Positions 41,521-53,599 are shown, numbered from the stretch's first letter. The stretch is 64,000 nt of DNA from Aspergillus flavus (GCF_009017415.1 NC_092408.1:4278001-4342000), one strand, 5' to 3'. Notes: generated by a model from the sequence alone, not told the origin. Numbers and translations: made by a program.

Positions 41521-44500
41521 CTAGAGCAACACCTCCCCGCCGGAGGCCGGATCGAAATCCCCCTCCAGCCCCCCGGCCATCAGCTCGGCCACTATCTTCT
41601 TGCGCAGCAGGACAATGTCCCGCGCGCAATAGGATAGTGGCTCGAGGCCGATGGCCACCGCCTTTGCGGTGGACAACAGGAATACCCCACAGTCACTACC
41701 GTTGTCTTGCTGAGGAGAGACGGATGGTAGGACGCGCCATTCCTCCTCGACGTAACGAGGGCCTAACTCGTTACGGAGCCAATCCTTCATCACCCCCACG
41801 TGCCGGTGCGAGAGTGAGCCTAACGAGTCGAAATGCTCGATGGTGCGTTCCATTGGCTTGATCACGATAAGCGTCCAGTGTGCACTGTTGTGCACTGGGA
41901 CAAACACGGTATCCACGTCAAGAAGAGATGCGCCGCCAATCTTGGCACGATTGGCCCAGCGTCGGACAGACTGATAGCCCTTGTCGCGCATGTTGGAGAA
42001 GAAGAAAGTATTGAAAGCGTGGAAACGGGGTTTATCGCCACGGCCATTGTTGTGATTTGTGCGTCTCAGGTAGTCAACGATTAGAGCTAGATACGAGTTG
42101 ATAACCTCGTCGTTTAACCAGGCCATGGGAGTAAAACAAGTAGACAGATCCTTCTTCGTCAGCGGATCACCAGACAGAGTAGTGGCGATACGGCGGTTGC
42201 TGTTTGTGGCCATGGCATTGGAAACTCGGCTCATCCACTCCCCCGAAAGGGGGCGTACAGCTGGGCCTTCAACCCGAACTCGAGCTGGGATTTGCTTACG
42301 CTTCTCCTCCTCTTCAATCTTTCTCCACTCCTCAGCATAGACAGACTCCGTCCGGCCGGGCGGAAGCGGTTTCACTTCGGGGTAAAAGAGGCTCACGGCC
42401 GAAACGGGTCGTCCAAGTGGATGCTCAATCTGTTCTTCCCACCAATGCCCTCCGAATCCAATCTGTTTATTTTCTGTGTCGGTCTTTACCACCGAGCTAG
42501 AAACTGGCGGGACATTCTCCTTCTGTTCGTTAGACGCCCTTTTGTGACTGACACGGTCGACGTTGGGAGATGTCGGACGAAGGTATGGAGCAAGGTCAGG
42601 GAGAGTAGGCTCCGGGATAAACTGTTCAATCGGATCCTTGAAGCGCACTCTCTTCTTCTGTTTCGGCTTCGGTCTCTCTTTTGGCGCGAGCTGGCCTAGA
42701 CGTTCGGTGCGTTCGGAAAGTTCAATGTGGGTGGATACGCGGGTTCCCTGGTCTTTCAAGACCTCGCTGAAATCCCCGGTTTTCCATGCTTTTTGTAGCG
42801 CAAGTTCGCGTTTGCCACGCTCCAGGTTCCTACCTGGCCACAACCGGCGTTTAAGGTTGGGGCTCATAGACTTGACCTGCGGGGACTTCTGGACGCCTGT
42901 CGGTTTCTTAATTCCACCAATAGCCCAGTGGTCCGGAGATCGGCTGCTGCGCTTTCGAGGATCCCTCGCAGAGTTTGCGGCGTGTGACATGACGAAAGAA
43001 TCACTTGGCCTCTCCAATGAAGAGCCAATGGCCAGAGATTGAGGAGTGTCTAGAGTCAAATCTGGGAAAGGAAGATTTTGCACTGTGGGATAACCTCGCT
43101 GTCTACGCCGTTCATGGTCTCTGATCATGCGTCTTTGCTCCTCAGGGAGGCGACGAAGTGCTGCAACTCTTGACGGAGAAGCTCTGAGGCCAGGAGAGCG
43201 GCGGGATGGCTGCGGACGGCGACGACGTTGTACGTAGTCAATCACGGGTTGCCCGATCAGATTCCAAGTCTTGGTAAGAACGTTCTTGACAGTTCCCGAC
43301 GCAGCGTAGGCACCCTGGACAAGGGTGTAGCATGTTGCCCAGTACGGGCGTAGCATATGTGAGATCTGTCCATTGTAGAAGTTGCCATCAAGAGTGTCGA
43401 TTGCTTGTATCCGCTGATGGTCTGCATTGTCAGATTCATCACTAGTGGTGATTGAGCCACTGGGGCCAGGTAGTGAGGTGGTAGAGGATGGCACGATAAG
43501 TGCACCCGTCATGAGAGGCTCTTCTCCTAGGCGCAATACACTATTGAAGGAAGGAGCATTAGATGCTGCAGTGGGAGATAGATTATCATGGGGAGATTGC
43601 TCAGGCCATCCACCAGGTATGACATCCGCACAGTGGGAAATGTTTTCGCGAGTAGTCTCGGCTGCAAATGCGACAGGAGCAGTCAGGTACTGGGATTGTG
43701 TAGAGGCATCGCGGGGGACGGGAGAGGTAGCGGTCGGCACGGTAGGCTGTTTTTGAATGTGCGCAGCGTGGGTTGATGGCGCTTCGGCTCTCTGGGTATC
43801 TTGCTTGCTTATGATAGCGGAATTTGGAAACCCTTCCTCGCTAACACGTCGATATTTGCTCGACGGGCTATCTGTCTCGGGCATAGCACCGTGAGTCGGT
43901 TCATTGAAGCCACCGTCCACAGATCTTTTGCGAGAGTTGAACGATGTTGCGGTAGTAATCGATGTGGTCGACTCAAAACTAGGAGTTTTGCGGTCCCAAA
44001 TAGACTTGGTGGTCGAAATACTATTAAAAGACGAATCACGTGTGGTGGGAACGCTTATTCCGATAGTCACTGGCTTATGAGGCAAGGACTTGAGTATGTT
44101 GTTCGAATGAGAGGTGTATCTACTGGTCGAGGTGATCGCATTGGTTTTGCTATTTAAATGGCCAATTATGCTGTTCGAGGTAAAAGTATTCCGCAGAAAA
44201 GGCTGCGCGATGAACTGCTGCTTGAAGCGGCCAGTCGATGGGTCAATCCGCGCCTGTGGTGAGAATCGCGTCAGAGGTCTGATTATTGGAGCTCGTGTCG
44301 CCGGCTTTCCATCAAGTCTGGTGGCTTTGGGCACACCACCGCTTTTTGGAAGAGTAAAGTGAACCCAATAATCAGGTCTTGAGACGTTCTGGTCGGAGTT
44401 CACGTCGATCGGCTGGGTGATGTTCCGTGACTGCTCCTTTGAGGGAAGAGGGCTGATATCCATAGGGTCGTAGTATTGTTCTTCACTCCCCATGCTAGTG

Positions 44501-44550
44501 TCTTCGGCATCCATTACGACGCGTTGCGTAGTCGCGAAGACGCCAGCCAT
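41521..44550 (-). CDS. ULP1: Ulp1-type SUMO protease (peptidase family C48)
   Basis: A single exon; from MAGVFATTQR (44550) it is 1009 residues, and from an in-frame ATG at 44751 it is 1076. The last 220 residues are the C48 protease: MAWLNDEVINSYLALIVDYL, FHAFNTFFFSNM, VPVHNSAHWTLIVIKP (catalytic His), IEHFDSLGS (catalytic Asp) and SPQQDNGSDCGVFLL (oxyanion Gln and catalytic Cys), all intact. The long N-terminal part is Ser/Thr-rich and mostly disordered, with QPVIDYVQRRRRPQPSRRSP as a basic region. Ulp1 matures SUMO and removes it from targets, usually at the nuclear pore. The longer start would add HVFLILFLLFVIFYLL, a transmembrane-like helix; I prefer the shorter start but cannot exclude the longer. 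Confidence 0.92.
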   Translation of the reverse strand: MAGVFATTQRVVMDAEDTSMGSEEQYYDPMDISPLPSKEQSRNITQPIDVNSDQNVSRPDYWVHFTLPKSGGVPKATRLDGKPATRAPIIRPLTRFSPQARIDPSTGRFKQQFIAQPFLRNTFTSNSIIGHLNSKTNAITSTSRYTSHSNNILKSLPHKPVTIGISVPTTRDSSFNSISTTKSIWDRKTPSFESTTSITTATSFNSRKRSVDGGFNEPTHGAMPETDSPSSKYRRVSEEGFPNSAIISKQDTQRAEAPSTHAAHIQKQPTVPTATSPVPRDASTQSQYLTAPVAFAAETTRENISHCADVIPGGWPEQSPHDNLSPTAASNAPSFNSVLRLGEEPLMTGALIVPSSTTSLPGPSGSITTSDESDNADHQRIQAIDTLDGNFYNGQISHMLRPYWATCYTLVQGAYAASGTVKNVLTKTWNLIGQPVIDYVQRRRRPQPSRRSPGLRASPSRVAALRRLPEEQRRMIRDHERRRQRGYPTVQNLPFPDLTLDTPQSLAIGSSLERPSDSFVMSHAANSARDPRKRSSRSPDHWAIGGIKKPTGVQKSPQVKSMSPNLKRRLWPGRNLERGKRELALQKAWKTGDFSEVLKDQGTRVSTHIELSERTERLGQLAPKERPKPKQKKRVRFKDPIEQFIPEPTLPDLAPYLRPTSPNVDRVSHKRASNEQKENVPPVSSSVVKTDTENKQIGFGGHWWEEQIEHPLGRPVSAVSLFYPEVKPLPPGRTESVYAEEWRKIEEEEKRKQIPARVRVEGPAVRPLSGEWMSRVSNAMATNSNRRIATTLSGDPLTKKDLSTCFTPMAWLNDEVINSYLALIVDYLRRTNHNNGRGDKPRFHAFNTFFFSNMRDKGYQSVRRWANRAKIGGASLLDVDTVFVPVHNSAHWTLIVIKPMERTIEHFDSLGSLSHRHVGVMKDWLRNELGPRYVEEEWRVLPSVSPQQDNGSDCGVFLLSTAKAVAIGLEPLSYCARDIVLLRKKIVAELMAGGLEGDFDPASGGEVLL

Positions 44551-45344
44551 GGTGGTTTTGGAATCAGGACGATTGTGAGAAGAAGGTACGGGTATCAACG
44601 TAGAGGATTTTAAAGTGCGTTTCACGTGAGAATACCGTGTAGTGAGAAGGTAAAAGATGACGAAGAGGAGAAAGAGTATCAAGAAGACGTGGGTGGAAGT
44701 GGTGAAGAGATGAGGGAAAGCAAAACAGATGGGATCGCAATTATTGGCCATGGGTGGTTGCCATGGTTTTTATTGAGGTCGCAAGAGTCGCTGGAGTGAA
44801 TGGCAGCTCCATGAGTGTGTGTCGCGTGATATACAGATGGCAGGCTGGAGAGGCGCAAGACGAGCCTTCCCACCGGCGCGCAATCTGGAGAAGTGAATTG
44901 ATGGAAAGAAGTTAAAAGTAGTTCCCGGCATGGTTTAGACGCCCCGAAGCTCACCCACACTTTCCCTCTTTGGTACATTCACGTGATCTATACGCAGACA
45001 ACATTGAACGATCAACAAGTAGCTCACAAGTAGGTCAAGAACAGTTCTCCAACCATTGGAGATGCAAATTCAATAATCTGGTAATTGCCTCTCTGTATAT
45101 AATTCAGGTATTGATCCATTCATTTCTCTGTAGGAGCCCCCAATCTCTCTTCAACGCGCAGTCACGCCAACAAGGGGGGAGGAGGGGGAATAAATAAAAT
45201 AAAAAACATGGGGAAAGAAAATACATAACGCATCAAAGTCATATATATACACCAGAAGACCGGCTATGGTACAGAAATAATAATGACTCGAGACGTTCAG
45301 CCAGCTGAACTAGACCTCACTCTCAGCTTAAGTTTCAGATGGCT
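44551..45344. other. Promoter of ULP1 and 3' flank of the phosphatase gene
   Basis: Includes the in-frame 5' extension of ULP1 up to 44751. Otherwise no gene recognised. Confidence 0.5.
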
Positions 45345-47214
45345 TTAAATCGGCGCAAGGCCGACTTTGTCAAAGACAAAAGGAGCTCCCTCCATCACAA
45401 TCCAAGCAATACCTAGCCAGCGTTAGTCATGGTCAGAAATGGGTAGAAAAAGAAAGGAAAAAAACCACATACCGGAATATACTACCAGCTTCGTAACTAC
45501 CTCCACATCGTATCGTACACGAGGTCTCTTGATTCGCGCAAACATCTCTTCTTCGTCCGGCTCGGGGTCAAGAACCAAATCAGGGAACGGCTCCGTCAAT
45601 GGAGGTGCCTCTGCACCATCAACACCAGTTGCGAGTCGAGGGTTACCAGTTCCCATCATAGTTTCATATTCATGGAGCTTGGACCGCTTCCGTGATAGTT
45701 GAGGATGGTGTCCCTCCGAGATGTCTTGCCGAGAATCCTCCTCTACCAGGGGTGACGTTCGGTTGCTATTTGACAGGCTCTCTCGTCTGCGCTTCTCCCG
45801 ATAGGCCAGGGTTTCGTAGGCATCAGCTTCCGACTGAGGACCAACAGAGATTGCTCGTCGTCGAGGGTGGCGGATGTTCGAAAAGATAGACGGGATTTCG
45901 GAAAAGGTCGGGAACACTTCATGATCCTTGAGTTGCGTGGGAACTTTGGTGTATTGCCTGGTTTAATAGTGAGCCAAAAAGAAATCCGTGCTAGATGGAG
46001 ACGAGACCTGACTTACGACGCTGCGGTAAAGAATCGTCGAGGGAGCAACAGACCCAACTTTTCCAGGCCACGAAAGACTGGGGGAAGTACACGGAGAAGA
46101 GAGGGTTTCATAACCTCCCTCCACACAACAATCAGTGCCACTCCCAAGATAAGGCGCATAGCTGTCTTCAAAACTCCTAAATCTTCAAACCTATACGGAA
46201 CAGTGGCGGGAACCGGGTCGTCCCATGTGATATCCGTTTTTACCACGTGCCAATAAGCTACTTGCAACCCAAGTATTACCCCCGCAAACGCAACACTATC
46301 GTCGAAACAAGGACAATCATCGGCGGGCTCCGGATGAAGACGAATAAGAGCGAGGATCACTAATACCACCAGCATGATCTGTTTCCCGGAAGCCGAGACA
46401 ACAAACTCGTCGAAGGCGGTTCCGTAGGCATATTGTATGACTGCAAGCAAGCTGCCCAGCAAGCAGCCAATGACCACATCGAAAAACCCGTGCATACCGC
46501 AGTACAGTCGGCCGAATACAATCGAGGTGACATAGAGGTAAGTGATACCTTGTAGAAACACATTGACGGCAGGACTCAAGGTCGAGTCGGGCAGGTTTAG
46601 GAGAGCCAGTGCGTATACAGCGACCGAGACGGCATTTGTCGAATGAGTCGAGGGGAACCCATACTCCAACGCAGCGGAACCAGACATTGTAATACGTTGT
46701 AGCGGAGGCGATAGAGGGCGCGGGAGGCAAAGCAAGTCTTTGATAAAACCGCTAAAGTAGACTCCGGATGCCAGAAGATTTACCATCCTAATCAATTGAT
46801 ATCTTTAGCGAACGTGATCAGGCAGTCCACAGCGCAACGCGCTCTGGTCTGTCTCAGTCCCATGTACATACCCGCGCCCTAAGCTTGTATACCCATTCCA
46901 GAATAGTATAGGCAAGAAAACCATGAAAAACGTATGAGTTCCGAGATTGGCCGTGAATGCGAAATAGGAGTCTAGGGCCGGGGTCCGCACCTTCTCCTGC
47001 AACCAGGCGAGATATGGCGTCTCATATCGCACCAAGGGGAGAAGTTTCTGTCGTGGCCAGTACCGCCAGGATGGGAGCTGGTTGCGATCTATCACCAGCT
47101 GATCGTTAGTATGTTGACGCGCTAAAAGACCATCAGGTCAAATAGGGATTGCGACGCACAATGATTAAGGCTTCTCAACCCAGCATCTGGTGTGCCATTT
47201 GGTCCCTTGTCCAT
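45345..47214 (-). CDS. LCB3: Sphingoid-base-phosphate phosphatase (LCB3/PAP2 type)
   Basis: Exons (minus) 47214-47160, 47088-46872, 46787-46017, 45957-45473 and 45412-45345 join in frame to 531 residues. All three PAP2 motifs are present: KDLLCLPRP, YGFPSTHSTNA and GRLYCGMHGFFDVVIG, with the catalytic histidines in the second and third. About eight hydrophobic helices place it in the ER membrane, as for yeast Lcb3/Ysr3, which dephosphorylate long-chain-base phosphates and so feed sphingolipid synthesis. Exon 1 (MDKGPNGTPDAGLRSLNHY) and the short last exon (IAWIVMEGAPFVFDKVG) come into view only by splicing; the intron 1 acceptor used is the later GATAG, because only it keeps phase. The middle cytosolic loop (RKRSKLHEYETMMG) is probably regulatory. 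The gene symbol is by family resemblance. Confidence 0.9.
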
Positions 47215-49485
47215 GTTGCAGGCGGCCGTTCAATTCAGATTGACGCTATCGTTGCGGTCTCCCCATAGATCCCACGGAGGATCTGCTCAGTTCAATGTCT
47301 CAACGCCGATGACAGTTTCGTGAGAAAACCATTCGGAAGCACGAGATGTGCAAAATTTTCACTAATTGTCCCTTGTCCACTCGGTTTGGATCAGGGGGAA
47401 GAGGAAGACAGAAGCAGATCAATTTGGATTAGTCGGGAAGATTGTCCCGCGCTATCCAGCGGTTTTGGTTCTTGGGCGGTCAATGTGATTAGCATAGCAC
47501 GGGGGAATAAAATTGCTACTAATACAAAGTAGGATGTTGGGTTAGTGCTTAGTCACCCCTAATTGGCCCGATACGAGTACGGAGTGGATAATCCTTTCTT
47601 TAGTTATTTTTTCTATCATTCAAAATGAGGCTTTTTATGACAACGGAAGACGGAACATGAAGAATCGCCGAAGGAATTCTGGGTTCCGGAGTTCCTACGG
47701 ATTCTCTCTTTCTGCATTACGCAGGAGACCTCAGTATACTCAAGTGGATAGTCAGAATAATTTGATTGAACGGGTGTTCCCTTTCCCATAATTGGTCGGC
47801 TTACGGTCAGTCTTCATGAACCTCGGTAGATTTAAACGCATACTGTAAAATAAAAATAAACCAAGGTGACATTGACGACAAACCCGTGTTCCTCTGCGGC
47901 CAACTCTCCACTACATATATTTTATCCACACCCACCCACCCACACACACATACATACATCGGGCATAACGATTTAATTTAGAAGTTGATTAGCCACAAGT
48001 TCAAAGAAGTTGATAGCCATTATTCCGGCGATGAAGTGTTCTCACCCGACGAGTGCTTTCTGTGCGGTCTTCAAGATGGACAGACCATGGTTAAGCTGCG
48101 CGATGCTATTTGCTCATACTATTATACCCAGCACCCTCTCAAAAGAATGACATTTGTAGAAGTAAAGTCAATATGAACTCTAGTCTATCAAGCCAATCAG
48201 AGTCAAAATGATGAATTATGCTGGTACAGACTTGGGCTGAATTGTCGACATGGATGTTGGTGCTGATCTAAAAAGCAGATATTCTAAAAAGGGAAAATTT
48301 ATGAACCATAAGAGCCTGACACCATCTCAGCAACTGCGAGAGAAAAAGGAGTCGCTCGTAGACATCACTCATTAAGTATCGAAATACAACGTGATTATAG
48401 ACTTGGATGTCTTCTGGTCTCTAGCGCATTCTCTCCGGCTACCACGAGTACATGACGATCGTCGGGCGAATTCGAGTTGCCGGAATGAGCCACGCACATT
48501 AATACCACCTTACTACATTGCAACAAGTGGAAGGGGTGTGGGGACATTGGGTAATTGGGTACACACGTACGTTAGGATTGGTTAGGAATTTCTACGACGG
48601 TAGCCGTGCATGAAGCGTCTCTGTGGACAGATGACAGCTGAACGCTTCGCAAGGGAGGATCCGAGGATCCAGTGTTCTCCTGTCCCTCAATCACACAGTC
48701 GTCTTGTAGGGGTATACTATTTGACCAAGACCCGCAAGGGATTAATCTAAACTGAGATATTGGCCAGTGTCTAGATTGCATAATCGGTGATCGCGGGCCA
48801 ATCGAGACACTAAGCGAAATCAGCCTTCAAGATCGGAGCCGCTTTTAGGGCACGGGACAAGGTTACTGATAAGGTGAACCTTGGAAGAAATCCAAGAAGA
48901 TCAAGGAGTTTGTGAAGAGTGGCCCAGACCGCAGGCCAGGAATTCCTTGATTTGAGCAATTGATCCAATCGATTGAGTGACGTTGTGCTAAAAAAAGGTT
49001 CAATGGGTTGTTGAGGTGTGGATTTGATTTTAGAGATATTGATTTGACTGCGTCATGGCCTGGGCAAATGGTTGCCATGGCAGCGCTTCGGCCCGTAAAC
49101 ATCGGGTTTCATGTCAGCTGGAGTAGCGGCCACGCCACACCTGCCATTACTTGATCGAACTACCACGACTATCGTGAAACTTAACATCTCTTTCTTTCTT
49201 TTCAGTACCTAGACTACTGCTTTCGATCTTCGACTTCTTTTTTGTTGTTATTATCTCGCCTTCATCTTTCTCAATATCCTTCAGCTCCCTCCCGACCCAT
49301 CATCCTCACCTTATCACTGAGCCTATCAACCGTTGGAAACCGAATATTTCCGGGACACCTTTAAAACGGGCAGTGGATCTATCTATAGGCAATAGATCAG
49401 AAGGACAGTTCCATTTTCGGCGCCGCTGAGCACCACGTTCTCCCAAATCTCCTAACTCAACCCCAGCCATCCGCCCTTCACCATC
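47215..49485. other. Long divergent intergenic region (2.3 kb), no gene recognised
   Basis: Between the phosphatase gene (minus) and the Rho-type gene (plus). It contains a CCCA/CACA/TACA simple-sequence run at about 47929-47960 and CT-rich leader sequence before 49485. A 63-codon frame at 47985-48176 with one C-x2-C has no other support. Confidence 0.45.
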
Positions 49486-50455
49486 ATGTCGAGTCATATG
49501 TACGATGACCAGCCTTATGCAGTGTCACGACGTCATTCGGTAAAAACACCTCCTCCTTCATCCACTCCCCGACACAGCAGAGGGCGCAGTCAGAGTGTCC
49601 GAGTGAGCAATGGAACTGCCAGCACAAATACTAGCATCTCGAGCGGGAGGATGTCGGAAGCGACGAATATCACTCAACCACCGGCATACTCGAAAAAGTT
49701 CGTAGTGGTCGGCGATGGTGGATGCGGAAAGACATGTCTCTTAATTAGTTACTCGCAAGGGTATTTTCCGGAGGTAAGACTCTTTATTTCCCTCGAATGT
49801 TACTGAACAGCCTTTTCCGACCGCCGTTCTGACATGGAATAGAAATACGTTCCGACAGTGTTTGAGAACTACATCACGCAAACCGTCCATCGGGCGTCAG
49901 GGAAGACGGTCGAACTTGCCCTCTGGGATACTGCAGGCCAGGAAGAGTACGACCGTTTGCGCCCATTATCCTATCCCGAGACTGATTTACTCTTTGTTTG
50001 CTTTGCTATTGATTGCCCCGCCTCTCTAGAGAATGTGATGGATAAGGTATGTCCCCTTTTTTTTGTTTTTTATTACATATGACATTGACTGGAAATAGTG
50101 GTACCCCGAGGTCCTACATTTCTGCCCTACGACTCCAATCATTCTGGTTGGTCTAAAGTCAGATTTGCGCAATAAGAGGACTTGCATTGAACTCCTTAAA
50201 ACCCAAGGACTGACACCAGTGACCCCGGAGCAAGGTCAGACAGTGGCTCGGCGGATGAATGCCTCGTACATTGAATGTAGTAGCAAGGAAATGCGCGGCG
50301 TGGACGGGGTATTCGAAATGGCCGTTGACACTGTTGTGTCGGCCGAAGAACAGTTTAGCTGGAACAACCGTCAAAATCATAGTGCCAGTGGCAAAGCTAC
50401 TGGAGGTGGCGCCGGTCCCAAGAAGGTCAAGAAGCGTACATGCAAGATTTTATAG
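49486..50455 (+). CDS. rho4: Rho4-type small GTPase
   Basis: Exons 49486-49773, 49843-50046 and 50099-50455 join in phase 0 to 282 residues. GTPase motifs in order: [14 protein letters not shown] (P-loop), effector region [29 protein letters not shown] (switch II), [10 protein letters not shown] (base recognition, with LKSD instead of the more common TKxD) and [10 protein letters not shown]. The C-terminus is [11 protein letters not shown], a polybasic stretch plus a CAAX box ending in Leu, which predicts geranylgeranylation. The 68-residue N-terminal extension ([18 protein letters not shown]) is typical of Rho4 and absent from Rho1/Cdc42. In filamentous fungi Rho4 acts in septum formation and wall integrity at the plasma membrane and septa. 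The 5' leader is long and CT-rich. Confidence 0.93.
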
Positions 50456-51035
50456 ATCGCTTTTCTTGTCTCTCGACGTGTCCTATGGCCCCCTTATCTT
50501 TGCTTGATATGTTACTGTTCCCCGCCGAAAGAAGCCTGGTTGCTTCGGCGCTTTGCTTCTCCTTGTACGTGATATGAATTGGATACGACCTGGAGAGGAT
50601 GGCCTACGCGGTCCGACCCATTATGTGCTTTTCTAAATATTTTGTTAACGGCGGCTTTTTGATTTTTACATCTTCATGTTGCTATACCTGTTTTTGCCTT
50701 GATGATTGTCTCCATGAAACACTATTACCCTTCCTTTATGTCTACTATTATTTGTCTGAGACCTTGATTTTTCAAATTGGCATGTTTTCCTCATGATGTC
50801 TGTCACGAATCCGGTCTGAGGACCACTATGTCATATGCATGGGGTGGGTGTTTATTGGCGCTGAGTCTCCCATGTCACTGAATATAAAAACACTGTGAAC
50901 CCCGAGAGATGTTTCTTGCCGTGTAAATTGATAATATATCATCTAGAAATCGAGAGTACACACTACACACGCCTAAATTTAAACTCCAATACACCAAGCC
51001 ATGCACCGAACATCCTGGATCATGCCTCATGTATC
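50456..51035. other. Convergent 3' flanks
   Basis: T-rich sequence after the Rho4 stop, likely 3' untranslated sequence of this gene and of DAD1. No gene recognised. Confidence 0.55.
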
Positions 51036-51487
51036 TTAACCGTCTAACTCGCTCCTTTCATCGGCGAGTTCCTGCTCATGCAGTTCGGTATGGTCTTCAT
51101 GAAGCTCCTCTTTCTTCACACCACTCTCCGCCTTCTCTTCCTCTGGGCGTCCCATGAAGTTCTCAAATTGAGACCAGAGAGCTTCGACGGAGCTAAACTC
51201 ATTGCCCACCTATGCAGTTGGGATTAGCCAGTTACATGTACAAGGAAGCCGGAAGGTTGAACTTACTGCAACGATACTTTCAAGGTTTCGGTTTAATCGG
51301 TTGATGTTTTGCAGGACTTGTTCCATACCCTGCGGAGATCGGTCAATTCAGTAAGCTGCCTCGACTCTAAAAGCACCACGAGCTGCCCAAGACCTACCAC
51401 GGCGATCTCTCTCACCAGTTCCTCCCGCTGCTGTTCGAAAACAGTCGGGGTGGACGACCTGGATTTCGAGCCTGGTGTCATGGACAT
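51036..51487 (-). CDS. DAD1: DASH complex subunit Dad1
   Basis: Three short exons (minus) 51487-51398, 51329-51267 and 51209-51036 join in phase 0 to 108 residues. The spliced protein has [37 protein letters not shown], and [17 protein letters not shown], the conserved helical core of Dad1. It starts [15 protein letters not shown], with a second ATG two codons in, and ends in an acidic tail. Dad1 is one of ten small subunits of the DASH/Dam1 ring that couples kinetochores to microtubules; it works in the nucleus during mitosis. No single open frame shows the protein; the core lies across two introns (GTAGGT...GCAG and GTAAGT...ATAG). Confidence 0.92.
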
Positions 51488-52134
51488 TTTCGTTGTGGTG
51501 TACAAAAGTTGGGATAGTTTACGGTTGTAGTAACTAAGAGGGAAGTAGCCGGGGGTGGATTGATTGCAGATATCCTCAGTTATACTGTTTTGGGATCATT
51601 TGTACGCTTGACGCACGTTATCCATTCGAGAATACCCAACCATTATGTGGCGCATGAATTATTGTGGGACCCCCGCCGTGTACCTGGTTGCCTTGATCGG
51701 GTATGGTGCAAACAAAAGGCGCGTCTTTACTGCCGCCTGCTCGGCGACCGCTCTGTTCCCCGCCTATGTCTCCATTGAATCATCTCTCCAACGGGTGTGT
51801 ACTATTAGTATGTACTCGATCCAGCACTACTCACATGGAGTGTATACTTAATGTGAGCGAGATTTTGGTGCTGTGAACTGTGACTGCAGGCTTTCGAAGA
51901 TTCTGTATCAGTAACCTTCTCCAGTCTTTCTCTGCTAGCATGCCATGCAAATTATACTCGTGTACCAAGTCTGGCGCCCTGGCTCTGGTGTAACATAGAC
52001 GTTGTACGCGAGGGACAAAGGGAACCCCTGGACTGTTTATAAAAAGTAGACTGTCACTTTACTATGCTGTAAGAGAGCGAGCAAATTTCCCTACCTGTGT
52101 TGTTCTCAAGTAGTTTTTTTATACAACGAGTGCG
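51488..52134. other. Divergent promoter region
   Basis: Between DAD1 (minus) and the kinase-like gene (plus). Frames of 60-72 codons only, no motif. Confidence 0.5.
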
Positions 52135-52920
52135 ATGACCCTTTCCATAGGAAACGCCCAGCTTCTCCAGGCGGAACTCGATGAAACTGGTCTTAGTTTC
52201 TTCCAACTCTCAATCCATGGAAGGATCAAGTATCTTACCATCGGGAGGAACATTTTCTCAACCACTGAAATGGCTTTTGGCCCATCTCTAAGGTCTCTAC
52301 TGCCAGAATTTCCACCTGGTGACTGGAATGATGGGCTAATTGTCAAAGACAAGAGCACTGGGAAGCCATATTTTGCACGCGCTGTCCGGAACACATTTCC
52401 GAGTGTCAAAAACCAATGGCATGAGTACTCGGTGGATTATTCAGATATAAAAGTGGGAAAGAGGCTCCAGACTGGCATTTACGAGGCGCAATGTCCGGGA
52501 TTTGACACCGTTGTCGTCGCCAAATTTGCTCGCTTTCACTGGGAGATTCGTTATATGGAAAGCGAGACAACAGCATACGAGTGGATAAAAGACCACGATA
52601 TTGGCCCGCGTTTCCTGGGCCATCTGGTTGAAGATGGCCGCGTAATCGGGTTCCTGATGGAACGAATTTCCAATGCACGACATGCAGTTTTAGATGATCT
52701 CGAGGCTTGCTGGGATACATTGTCACGGTTGCATGCCCTGGGGATCCGACATGGTGACACGAGTCGATTTAATTTCTTGATGATCGATTCGAGGGCTGTT
52801 TTGATCGACTACGATACAGCTCAAAAGTGTGACGATTATAACGTCCTTTGCGAGGAGCTTGACGGCCTTGCTGAATCACTAGCAAGTACATCCAATCGAG
52901 GTGGAGGAGCTTTGCTCTGA
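52135..52920 (+). CDS. Small protein-kinase-like protein, intact paralogue of the gene at 4081
   Basis: A single exon of 261 residues. Near the N-terminus SIHGRIKYLTIG matches HGRIRYVTI of the broken gene. The core has VVAKFARFHWEIRYMESETT (Lys of the N-lobe), IGPRFLGHLVEDGRVIGFLM, then LHALGIRHGDTSRFNFLMID (HGD-x4-N catalytic loop, in place of HRD-x4-N) and AVLIDYDTAQ (DFG-like site as DYD). It ends soon after, so the C-lobe is short compared with true protein kinases. The family is expanded in Aspergillus-type fungi and is variously named kinase-like or phosphotransferase; the substrate is unknown. Unlike its relative at 4081-4912 it has no frame damage. A separate upstream copy-specific sequence suggests the two genes are old duplicates. 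Confidence 0.75.
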   Translation: MTLSIGNAQLLQAELDETGLSFFQLSIHGRIKYLTIGRNIFSTTEMAFGPSLRSLLPEFPPGDWNDGLIVKDKSTGKPYFARAVRNTFPSVKNQWHEYSVDYSDIKVGKRLQTGIYEAQCPGFDTVVVAKFARFHWEIRYMESETTAYEWIKDHDIGPRFLGHLVEDGRVIGFLMERISNARHAVLDDLEACWDTLSRLHALGIRHGDTSRFNFLMIDSRAVLIDYDTAQKCDDYNVLCEELDGLAESLASTSNRGGGALL

Positions 52921-53599
52921 GCGGGATATAAGATCATTGGATTTTGTTACTATTCGAGAGTTTAGCGTATATGGTATTTCTGTATCCCTTTGTGGTATGA
53001 GAGCTTGATTCGCTGCTATCAACATCCACTACATAGAACTTGTTGGACTGAATTGAGAAGGTATCCCTCACATGATTTGAGCTAAGCTTCTTTCAGAAAC
53101 TGTGCATATACGCCCGGGCGGGCGGACGGCTACTCTACCATAGCACTCTACCAATACTTTAAGACACTACCAATGCCAACTGAAGTTCCTGGTCGCCTTG
53201 ATGAGTACCTGCTCGATATCTTCTGTAAGACGTTCAAGTCTTTAACCTTGCCCATAGGTGTCATCTGATGCGGGAGGCCTATCCTACGAAGAGGAATGGT
53301 GAGTCGCAAGCTACAATTAGGCAAGTTGATGTTAACACATTGGGCGGAATAGTTCGAGCTACATGACATGTTTAAGTTTGAGCGTCTTCGCGTACAAGTT
53401 TGAGCACGGCCGCCGTTATTACGCGTACATGGGATGAAAGTGAGTTGCCGAAGAAGTCATGTTCACTGAGATTTGTCCTAGCATCATCTAATCACAGACT
53501 GCTGGGATGTCCGTAGATTACTATCTCCCAAATGACGATGTACGTTGTGCTTCAGGCAGTGTAAAGGCAGGATATGAAACGTGTATTAATTCGTTTTTC

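Noticed and set aside
41325..41861. 178-codon plus-strand frame at the 3' end of ULP1
   Set aside because: Out-of-frame reading of biased DNA overlapping the catalytic part of ULP1; composition is Pro/Arg-rich with no motif.
47985..48176. Small frame with a C-x2-C pair in the 2.3-kb intergenic region
   Set aside because: 63 codons, a single cysteine pair, no conserved neighbour residues and no splice partner found.
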